64,000 bases of DNA from Bacteroidota bacterium (GTDB lineage Bacteria; Bacteroidota; Bacteroidia; Chitinophagales; LD1): contig JADKJG010000006.1 in NCBI GenBank assembly GCA_016722375.1, positions 334,001 to 398,000 on the forward strand. The letters run 5' to 3'. The notes under the pieces were generated by a model. That model saw only the letters and a list, made by a program, of their open reading frames with translations, did no database searches and had not been told where the DNA came from. Numbering within the stretch: position 1 is the first letter of the stretch; each line of letters starts with the position of its first letter. Below, piece by piece: positions 26,225 through 34,998 of this stretch. The position numbers and the translations under genes are program-made.

Positions 26225-29013
26225 ATGAAGCCGGTCTCTTTTACTGTAAACGGAAAACGATTTGATGTGCTGGTAGAAGCACACGAAATGCTTTCGAATG
26301 TTATTCGAGAGAAGATAAGCTTAACCGGGACGAAGATTGGTTGCTCGCAGGGGAGTTGTGGAGCTTGCGCCGTGTTGGTAAACAACGAGCCGGTGTTGAG
26401 CTGTGTCACTCCTGCTATGCGTTTTGAAAATGCCAACATCACCACTATTGAAGGGGTTTCTCAGTGTGGAACGCTTCACGAACTACAGGAAAAGTTTGTG
26501 AAGAAAGGAGCGATTCAATGCGGTTTTTGCACTCCGGGCATGGTGTTGACGGCACTGGATTTCGTCAGTAAAAATCCAAATCCTACTATTGAGGAAATCA
26601 AGGATTCACTATCCGGGAACGTTTGTCGCTGCACGGGTTATAAAAAGATAATTGAAGCGGTGGCAGAATACGCCAAAGGGAATACAGCTTCTGAAGTAGT
26701 GTTGCAGGACAATGGAAAGAAAGTAGGGATTGGACGGCCTTATATCGAAGCAACAAAAAAAGTACAGGGTATTGCTGACTATGCCGATGACTACAAGATC
26801 AAAGAAGCGCTCCATATAAAATTTGTTCGGAGCATATATCCTCATGCAATCATCGAGGACATTGACTCCCGCGAAGCCGTTAAACTGCAAGGGGTACGCT
26901 ACATTGCTACTGGGGAAGAACTTCCGATCACTTTTGGCGTGCTTCCTATTTCACAAGATGAAACCGCCATAGCCATTGGCAAAACAAGATACATTGGGGA
27001 AATAGTGGTTGCCGTAGCTGCTGACACAGAAGAAATTGCTGTGCAGGCTTGTGAACTCATCCAAGTAAGATACAGGCCCACTAAAGAGTTTTTGTCTATT
27101 GATGACTCGCTAAATGATATTGGAACGAATGAAAAGATTCATTCGCATACGAAGTTCAATAACAATATCCACAAAAAGGCTGAACTCCGTTTCGATAATC
27201 AAGAAGATGGATTAAAAGCGGCAGATGTCGTTTCCAAAATGAGTTTTGAATTTGAAGGAATCAGCCACGGTTTTACGGAGCCACATGCCGCCACTGCCTA
27301 TTGGGACGAAAACGGGTTAACCATTATCACTGCCACACAGGTAACACACTATTTGCATCGGGCACTTGCTAAAACTTTAGAGGTGCCATTGAGTAGGGTG
27401 CGGGTAATTAAACCTTATGTGGGCGGAGGTTTTGGAGGAAGGGAGATCCATTTCCACACGAGATTATTATTTCGCATATCGCCCGCAAAACAGGAAAGCC
27501 GGTTCGCGTTCGCCTGTCGCGCGAAGAAGTCTTTTTGACCAATCACGGTCGCCATCCTTCAAGAATGACGATTCAATTAGGCGCAAGTAATGATGGAACG
27601 CTGAAAGTTTTGGATGCTGATATTGCGATTGATGGTGGTGCTTACGGAAGTTTCGGTGTGGTTACTTCTTATTACAATGGTGTGTTATTGCAGGCGCCAT
27701 ACAAAATTGATAATCTGGGGTTCAGAACTTTTCGCGTGTACACCAACAAGCCGCAATGCGGTGCCATGCGCGGTCATGGAGCGGTGAATTCTCGCTTTGC
27801 GGTTGAATCTTTAATCGATGATATCGCTCACAAAATTCAAATGGACCCGGTGGAATTGCGGATGAAGAATTTTCTGGATGCCAACACAACTACAGTCGGG
27901 CAGTACCGCATTACCTCCAACGGCAGCCGTGAATCTATTCAAGCGGTCGCTGGACAATCAGACTGGAAGAACAAACATGGGAAATCAGAATACGGTCATG
28001 GTTTTGGGGTGGGATGCGGATTCTTCATCAGCGGAAGCGCGATGTCCATCATCCGAAATGAAATACCGCAGTCAACCGTTCATTTGAAGGTGGATTTTGA
28101 TGGAAGAGTTTTGATTACGTCGGGAGCCAATGATATTGGGCAAGGCAGCGACACCATGTTGGCGGTTATTGTAGCGGAAGTATTGGGAATTAGCATGGAT
28201 AAGATTTTTGTGTTGGGGGCTGATACGCTACTCACCCCTGTGGATTTGGGCAGCTATTCCAGCCGGGTCACATTTATGGCGGGTAATGCAGCAAAGCAAG
28301 CAGCAGAAAATCTGAAAAATGAAATAGCCACCTCCATTTCAAAGCAATACAATTTGGCAATAGAGGAATTGAGTTTTTCTGAAGATAGAGTTTTCAGTTT
28401 CGATAAAACAGTTGATTTAAGTTGGAACGAAGCGATTGATACACTGATAGCGAATCGCGGAGCTGTGAGTGTAAGCGGCAAATATATTTCTCCAAAGCTT
28501 GGAGGAGATTTTAAAGGAGCCGGAGCAGGATTAAGTCCTTCTTATTCTTTTGGCGCTTGTGTGGCCGAGGTAAAAGTAGACACACAAACCGGCCATGTAA
28601 AACTGCTGAACGTATGGGGTGCGCACGACTGCGGAAAAGCAATAAACCCGCTAGCGGTCGAAGGGCAATTAGAAGGTTCTTGGCACATGGGGATTGGTCA
28701 GGCGCTGAGTGAAGAAATGAAATATTACAACGGGCTTTTACTCAACAACAACTTCTTGGACTACAAGATTCCAACTTCTCTGGACACTCCCGATATTCAT
28801 ACCAACATTATTGAGTCGAACGATCCGGAAGGGCCATTTGGTGCTAAGGAGTGCGGAGAAGGTGCGCTACATCCTGTTATTCCCGCTATTGGGAATGCAA
28901 TTTTCGATGCCGTTGGGGTTCGGGTAACCAAGTTGCCGATTAAATCAGAAGACGTATTGAAGTTGATGAAGGAAAAGAATAAGAAGCAAACCACCGAAAC
29001 TGCAGCATTATGA
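26225..29013 (+). pseudogene. 4-hydroxybenzoyl-CoA reductase, small (2Fe-2S) and large (Mo) subunits fused; one-base frameshift
   Basis: Residues 1-160 hold two [2Fe-2S] clusters: C40, C45, C48, C60 (plant-type) and C99, C102, C134, C136. From about 165 the molybdopterin large subunit follows (GRPYIEATKKVQGIADYADD, VKPYVGGGFGG-like). At 27434-27443 one base, probably an A, is missing. Restoring it gives GGFGGKGDPFPHEIII and joins the frame to 29013 (LGAS..., GAMRGHGAVNSRF, GPFGAKECGEGALHP). The intact protein would be about 929 aa. It would remove the 4-hydroxyl of 4-hydroxybenzoyl-CoA, giving benzoyl-CoA. In Thauera these parts are separate HcrC and HcrA, so the fusion is notable. Confidence 0.83.
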
Positions 29014-29960
29014 TGGTGGAAAAACTTTACCTGAAACCTAGCTCCATTTCGGAAGCAATGGAATATGCTAAGTCACACTTAAACGACTTTCGTTTTCTGG
29101 CCGGAGGCACCGATGTTATCGTGAACAAGTTTCAGAATAACGATGAATCAAGTTGCTTGATTGACTTAACCGGAATTGAAGAACTGAAAAAAATTGTTGT
29201 AGAAGAAGATTTCCTGAAGATTGGTTCGCTCGTTCGTTTAGATGACTTGAAAAAGAATACAGAGATAGGAGTATCTTTCCCGGCACTTCTTCAAGCAGCC
29301 CATTCGGTGGCTTCGCCGCTGCTTAGGAAGACCGCCACCCTTGGAGGAAATCTATTGTGCGAAAACCGCTGTACGTTTTACAACCAAAGCGAGTGGTGGA
29401 GAGAGGCCGTGGGGTACTGCTTAAAATGCGACGGAGATGTTTGTATCGCAACGGGAGGTAAGAAAGCCTGTTTCTCAAAGTTCGTTTCTGATATGGCACC
29501 GGTGCTGATCAGCATGGAGGCGCAGATTGAAATAGCCGATGGAGAGGAAATAAGAACAGTTCCGCTCGAAACGATTTATACCGGTGATGGGGTCAACTCC
29601 ATTCAACTTCCTAAAACCGCCATTATCCGCTATATTGTTCTTCCACTGAATAGGAACTTCAAAACAGCTTTCAAAAAGCTGCGTCCGCGCGAGGCAGTTG
29701 ATTTTACTTCGCTTACCACCGCCGTGACTATCAGTAATAGTGGGAGCCTCAGAATTGTAATTGGTGGGGTAGATCCCAAGCCGGTGCTTTTTCAAGGGGC
29801 CCTTAGCGACAATTTGGAAGAACTGATGAAGAAGGCGGTTAAGAAACCGCGAGTAGTAGATAATGATTTTTACTCGCGCACCTATCGAAGAGAAATGATG
29901 GAAGTATTTCTTCAGCAAAGTTTTAAAGAATTGATAAACCAAAATCTAAACTATGAATAA
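29010..29960 (+). CDS. hcrB: 4-hydroxybenzoyl-CoA reductase FAD subunit with extra [4Fe-4S] loop
   Basis: The 316-aa FAD-binding subunit of a molybdenum hydroxylase has FLAGGTDVIVNK and the LGGNLLCENR nucleotide-binding segments. Inserted after these is a Cys-rich loop with C121, C137, C145 and C154. This spacing is that of the four ligands of the [4Fe-4S] cluster special to the beta subunit of 4-hydroxybenzoyl-CoA reductase (C122, C138, C146, C155 in Thauera). That loop separates it from xanthine dehydrogenase and CO dehydrogenase subunits and is the strongest substrate clue in the operon. It overlaps the large-subunit stop (ATGA). Confidence 0.9.
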   Translation: MMVEKLYLKPSSISEAMEYAKSHLNDFRFLAGGTDVIVNKFQNNDESSCLIDLTGIEELKKIVVEEDFLKIGSLVRLDDLKKNTEIGVSFPALLQAAHSVASPLLRKTATLGGNLLCENRCTFYNQSEWWREAVGYCLKCDGDVCIATGGKKACFSKFVSDMAPVLISMEAQIEIADGEEIRTVPLETIYTGDGVNSIQLPKTAIIRYIVLPLNRNFKTAFKKLRPREAVDFTSLTTAVTISNSGSLRIVIGGVDPKPVLFQGALSDNLEELMKKAVKKPRVVDNDFYSRTYRREMMEVFLQQSFKELINQNLNYE

Positions 29961-30474
29961 CGCACTCAAGATGCTTTATGATGAGCACGAAATAATTGGA
30001 CAGGCAATTGAAATTGCCAAACAGGCATCGTCACTTGTGGGAAACAACGATGAGCAATACGAAAAGACAGTTCTCGAGTTGATTCGGTTCTTCAAAAACT
30101 ATTCGGATCAGTATCATCACCGCAAGGAGGAAGAGATTCTTTTTCCTGAAATGGAGAAGAAAAATGAAATGCTGTCTGATGGGGTGATTCACGAAATGCT
30201 ATCGAATCATGAGGATTTCCGGGAAATGATTCGCTCGATTGAAAAGAGTTTGAGCGGCAAAAACTATGCAGAAGCGCAAAGCCGTTTGGAGCAATATACT
30301 GAAGCGCTGTTAGATCATATTGCCGTCGAAAATGATGAGGTGTTTCAAATGACTGAGTCTCTTTTCAGCGAGGATGAACTCGACAAGATTTATTTCCGCT
30401 TTCAGGATAGCGACCGAGAGTTGGGCGATACCCTTAAAGAAGAATGGGTTAGTGCCATTTCGCAAGGAGGATAG
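29953..30474 (+). CDS. Hemerythrin HHE-domain protein
   Basis: The 173-aa helical protein has the diiron pattern H12, a YHHRKEEEILFP motif near residue 55, and later HEMLSNHEDF and HIAVENDEVF blocks. Such proteins bind O2 or NO or repair Fe-S clusters. It overlaps the end of the FAD subunit by 8 bases and ends the operon, so it may protect or sense oxygen for the O2-sensitive ring-reducing enzymes. The role is inferred from context. Confidence 0.85.
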   Translation: MNNALKMLYDEHEIIGQAIEIAKQASSLVGNNDEQYEKTVLELIRFFKNYSDQYHHRKEEEILFPEMEKKNEMLSDGVIHEMLSNHEDFREMIRSIEKSLSGKNYAEAQSRLEQYTEALLDHIAVENDEVFQMTESLFSEDELDKIYFRFQDSDRELGDTLKEEWVSAISQGG

Positions 30475-30553
30475 TCTGATTTAAGTAACTATACTTTCAA
30501 ACGGTAGAGTAAGCGCAATTTATATTCTGGTATTGACAGGGTCGTCGAACGAC

Positions 30554-30884
30554 TCATACTGGAAATCTCGTTTTTACTCCCTTGAGAATCAAGGTGTGTT
30601 CCAGTTGCTGTGGTGTCCAGTATGGACGTCCTGATATGTCCCGCTTCGGTTCTGGCAGGTCACCTTTCTTAGTATAATTGTTGACGGTGTGGCGGGTGAC
30701 GCCGAGGAGTTGGGCTACCTATTGTTATATACAGCCGCTCCTCTTGTAGTAGAGTTTCACGCTTAGATCTGATGGTCTGCTTTATCTCTTCCCTCACCTC
30801 GGCCATCTCCTGCCGTACGACGGTTCTGACCACTTCTTCAAACAGTCCGAGTTCTATTCCAATGATTCTGTTGCTTTCCGCCAT
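30554..30884 (-). pseudogene. Excisionase/MerR-type HTH protein, frameshifted
   Basis: From ATG 30884 the frame reads MAESNRIIGIELGLFEEVVR... to RLYIT. The HTH sequence VAQLLGVTRHTVNNYTKKG then DLPEPKRDISGRPYW continues in another frame to a stop at 30554. Two bases missing near 30715-30725 (for example AG of an AGAG) would restore about 110 aa. The layout (acidic helical N-terminus, then a winged-helix DNA-binding domain with a GRPYW wing) is typical of helix-turn-helix proteins accompanying integrases. It lies next to repeat copy 2, but no integrase was found. Confidence 0.72.
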
Positions 30885-30967
30885 GACTTTCTTCCTGCGA
30901 TTTGTTCATGACTAATATAGTAGAACAGGGAAGAAGGTGGTGAGTTTACTGGAAGATTATTTTTGAA

Positions 30968-30990
30968 AGTGTGTGTAAATAGTGTGTGCA
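30968..30990. repeat. GT-rich motif, extra copy of the 3' end of the 187-bp repeat
   Basis: AAGTGTGTGTAAATAGTGTGTG repeats, with one change, the terminal motif of both 187-bp repeats (4318-4341 and 31208-31230). It lies between the HTH pseudogene and copy 2. The surrounding AAAGTG...CACTTT forms a weak inverted repeat. Confidence 0.6.
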
Positions 30991-31008
30991 CTTTTACCCA
31001 TTAAACGA

Positions 31009-31035
31009 CGAAAGCCTTGCTGGGCAAGGCTTTCG
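31009..31035. terminator. Perfect 11-bp hairpin before repeat copy 2
   Basis: CGAAAGCCTTG-CTGGG-CAAGGCTTTCG is a perfect stem-loop, directly followed by GGGACATTT and then the 187-bp repeat (31045). Without a T-tract it is an imperfect intrinsic terminator; it could alternatively be part of a recombination site. Confidence 0.45.
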
Positions 31036-31044
31036 GGACATTTC

Positions 31045-31231
31045 TGCGGACCGGACGGGTACAGTCTAGCCAATGGTAATTTACCACTGTTTTGTATAAC
31101 CTTGTATAAAGAATTCTCCTGAAGCAGGCCTGTCTTGCTTTACAGTCAAATGCACGGCACAAATGACGTAGGGGCGTTGGATACCAATGGTGAATCCTGC
31201 GGAAAAAAGTGTGTGTAAATGGTGTGTGTAG
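31045..31231. repeat. 187-bp direct repeat, copy 2
   Basis: Same orientation as 4156-4342 with one difference in 187 bases. It marks the right boundary of the aromatic cluster: inside lie the HTH pseudogene and the hydroxybenzoyl-CoA reductase operon, outside lie secreted-protein genes. No transposase or terminal inverted repeats accompany it. Confidence 0.95.
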
Positions 31232-31251
31232 GCGGTAGTTGGCAGACCAGA

Positions 31252-31298
31252 TATTCGGCGACCTAAACTTGTCTTACAAGAGGCGTATACGCCGAATA
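31252..31298. other. Nested inverted repeats beside repeat copy 2
   Basis: TATTCGGCG (31252-31260) pairs perfectly with CGCCGAATA (31290-31298). Inside lie CTTGT-CTT-ACAAG and the 12-bp palindrome GGCGTATACGCC that overlaps the right arm. This dense symmetry 20 bases from the direct repeat could be a recombinase or regulator site. The rest of 31232-31554 is AT-rich and holds no gene I can support. Confidence 0.5.
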
Positions 31299-31554
31299 CA
31301 AATCAAAACCCTATGTTATAACACACAAAATAATTAACAAATTTTTTGTTTTATAAATAATGAATCTTAGGTTTGAATCACAATCAGCGGATTTGCACAC
31401 GGACTTGTCGCAAATAATTTAACATAAAAATGGACCCCTTCCGCTAATAAAGACGGAAGAAATTGATAGAATACATGTTGGTATGGTGGCTGTGATAAGA
31501 CAGCGATAGTGAGATGGAGTGTTAATCGTTTTAACTACATAAATCTACATAACT

Positions 31555-32122
31555 ATGCAAGAAACAACTTTACACCTATGGGGACGTGTATCCGCCCTTA
31601 CTTTTTCTCTTTTCTTCCTTTTTTTCTTACCGCAGGATGCAAAGGCGCAAACCAACCTTCCAAAGTATGACATGAAATTCCAGTTCCGCGATGGAAGTGG
31701 CCTGCTGAAAGACACGATGATGTCGAGGATTAAGTATAAGTTCTGGAGTAAATCCTCTTCCTATCCCGGTTATGTGAAGTGGAAAAAACCAACCCTTTGC
31801 CGTTTTACAGTCAAGTGTTGAAGGCGTGGGCTTGTTTTCAGATTCCACACATAGCTTCTCAACCGGTGATACCATCGGCTATGCGTTTTTCAAAATTGGT
31901 TCAACAGGCAGTTTTGACATAGATTTTATGGAATCGAATATAGGTTCCTTCATTAACGACTCACAGACTCCAAACATGGAGGTATTGCTCACGCCGAAAG
32001 GCTTGCTTCTAAGAGCGAAGCAAAGTATTGCTTCAACAACAGAACTCATGGCGAGCTATCGAGAAATCATTGACTTGTTCCCAAACGACAAGAGTATCCG
32101 GCGTTCTATTCAATATTGGTAA
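31555..32122 (+). pseudogene. Small secreted protein, frameshifted in an A-tract
   Basis: The N-terminus has a clear signal peptide (hydrophobic LTFSLFFLFFLP, cleavage after AKA). The frame stops at 31821, but sense continues in another frame (VLQSSVEGVGLFSDSTHSF) to 32122. Removing one A, or adding two, in the A-tract at 31783-31788 fuses them into about 188 aa. No domain was recognised. Threonine/serine-rich beta-like sequence suggests an exported surface protein, consistent with the T9SS proteins downstream. Confidence 0.6.
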
Positions 32123-32197
32123 AGCTCGTTCAAACTCAGCCTGAAAGCAATAATCATAGCCTCTGAAGTATATCTATTCACTGACAAAATCTAATTT

Positions 32198-34951
32198 ATG
32201 AAAAAGGAATTGACTCTATTGGATAGTCTTAAAAGATTGACAATCCTCGTTGTAATGGTATTGATAGGCGGGCAAGTGAGTTTGTAAAGTTGATAGAGGG
32301 AGAGTCTGGTTGGAATTTTCGTGACAAGGCTTTTGCTTTGTTGAAGGCGGAAGTTGTGCGGGATAAAATAGAAAACATGTGCCTCTTGTACGGCCTGCCC
32401 CAGCCGGATGTCGGTTTTCATGCAATATCAGATGCTGCCATTTACAATACTAGGGTCGCAAGCGTTTAATCCCGGGCTCGTTCAGTTCCTGCTTGGTTTC
32501 TCCCCAACCGGAACCCTTTATGACAATCCATTTTCAGAATTGACCGAAGACGAACAGAACAATATTACCCTGATGATGAACTGGATATTGAATACAGAGA
32601 ATCCAAGTATAGCAGATTATGAAGACATGCTTGACCCGGATAATTTAGGGATGGCAGAAATCCCATCCACTTTTTGTGACGATTCCGATGACCAGAATAC
32701 CTGTCAGAAGCAGGTTACTTCCTTGGTGGTTACCACGAATATTACCGGCTTATTAGCCGAAATCCCTATTGAAGAAACAGGTGAGTTTGAGGGCTTTCGC
32801 TTTGAAGTGCTAAGTGCTTTTTTATTAAGCGATAATTGCTTTCAGGAGCTTCAATCCTACTACAGCTATCTGTTTACTGCGGAGGAAGAAGACGGATATG
32901 AGTTTGGTTTGATACCACTAACCGCTGGCGATGCCACCTATATTTCCCGAATAGTCTTCGATGATGATACTGTCTACACCACCATTGCCTATGCTTACAA
33001 TTACACCTCCTTGGAGGGGATAGAGTATGACGGAGGAGGAGAGTTTTCCTACCACGAAGGATTCCAACCAATTTCTTTAGACAGTGTTCTGTATAAGATG
33101 GGGCCAGTGTCCATTGACAGTAGTGGTCCGCTATCGTTTTGCGAAGGAAATAGCGTGACTTTATTTACGACTACAGAAGGTCTGAGTGATTTTATGTGGA
33201 GCAATGGAGATACCACAGAGTCTATTTTCGTGGATACTTCCGGAACTTATTCACTAAAAGTAAAAAAGCCATTTGGTTGCTACTGGACTTCCAGTCTAGA
33301 AACAGAGGTAAATGTTCACCCGCTGCCCGAAGCACCCACTCCTCCCACCCCACAAAGTTCTTGCAGCGACACTGCCGTACTGTTTGTATTTGATAGTATC
33401 CTAGCCGGAAGCGGTGGCAATCAAATTGAATGGGCATTGAGTAGTTCGTTTGACACCTCAGAAATAATTGAAAGCAATGGCAGCATCAATCTATTGGTTG
33501 AATCAGGAGCAATAGATACTCTCTGGATGCGAAGCAGGGATAGCGTGACCGGTTGTGTGAGTGAAAGTGTTAACATAATAGGCGCGGTTAGTTATTCTCC
33601 TATATTGGCAATCGAAGGTGACTCGGTGATTGCTCTTGATGAGAGTTTATGTTATCAAGCGATAACTACTGATTCCGCAGGAATAAACTACTCAATTATT
33701 CAGGGAAATGCAGTAATTGATTCGACGAGTGGCTGTATCTATGGGTATAGCGAGAGCTTCACAATTCGATGTACTGTTACTAGTGGTTTTTGTAGTTCAA
33801 GCATTTTAGATAAAACAGTATGGGTTATCCAACCTCCAATTGTTCCCGGTGTGCAAACTTCAACTGGCGATACATCTGTTATTTTCATTATGGATTACAT
33901 ACAACCTGGGATTGGGGGAGATCAACTCCAGTGGTCGTTTGATAGCTTATTTTCAACTGCATATATAATAGATACACCTACCTTTTTTCATATCACATTA
34001 CCTTCTGACACAGAAATTATTATTTGGGTAAGGACTAGAAACAGTAACCTCCACATAGTCAGTAAATCTGAGAAAAGCAAGTTGAGAAATAAGAGAAGTT
34101 TGTTGGATGATGATGACCCCTATTTTTTTAATGTATCCCATCATGGTCTTACAAATATACTTGCCACTAGCTGTAATCCTCAATATGTATATGTCCCAAA
34201 ATGTTCGGATTACGACTATCGAATTTTAGATTACGATGGGAACGAATTTACCGCTAGTACAGCGCAGAACATGGGAATTGAAGTCTGGTATTTTTCCTTC
34301 CATTACCTTGCTACAAATAACTGGTATACCACTCCTGTAGATGCTACTCAATCTTCACAATATCCATTTAAGCATTCTTTCGAAGAATCAGGGGCAGTTG
34401 AAATTCATGTAGCTGGTCGCAGCAATACTACCGCGGGATTTCAATTGTCATGCACCATGCTTCTTTACGTTTACCCGCAAGAACCAGATTTAGATTTTAC
34501 ATTTAACGACAATGTGTGTCCTTGTGAGGAGGTATGCCTGAATTTATCCACAAATTACCCCTCGAAACTTTTTGACATCCATGTTCTGGAGTGGGATTTA
34601 GGAACCGGTACACCTTATGCAGGAAATCCCTATTGCTTTATACCCAGTAACGATTTAGGGTGGACAGCAGGCGAGCATACAATTACTTTAAAGTCCTCTA
34701 CGATTTGTCCTTCCGCTTCACCGATTAACAAACAAGAGGTTGAAACATTAACAATTGTAAATCCGCCATTATCCTTTTCTGAGGATATATCCTGTGCGAC
34801 GGTGAATTTTACAGCGAGTAGCAGTTGTGCAGCGTCCTATCAATGGTATTTTGGAGATGGAGATGGCAATCATTCGAACGTTCAGAATCCAAGTTTTACC
34901 TATCTACAGTCTGGTACCTATAGTGTGACCTTGGTAAATCATCTCTGTTAG
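32198..34951 (+). pseudogene. Large secreted Ig/PKD-domain protein, N-terminal part, frame-broken
   Basis: ATG 32198 begins a signal-peptide-like MKKELTLLDSLKRLTILVVMVL. Plausible coding sense moves to a second frame (FVKLIEGESGWNF... to DAAIYNT, about 32280-32455) and back to the first frame, which is open to 34951. The body has Ig-like segments (FCEGNSVTLFTTTEGLSDF, SGTYSLKV) and a terminal PKD domain (YQWYFGDGDGNHSNVQNPSF then SGTYSVTLV). The PKD domain ends abruptly at a stop, while the other frame carries on into the beta-helix protein at 34999. This and that entry were probably one gene of about 1850 codons. The uninterrupted frame starts at 32408. Confidence 0.65.
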
Positions 34952-34998
34952 AGGCTTGCGATGATAATCTCTGGAGAGGCATTGAACTTCAGGAAGGG

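Noticed and set aside
29475..29942. 155-aa minus-strand ORF opposite hcrB
   Set aside because: Antisense shadow; the plus frame has clear family motifs.
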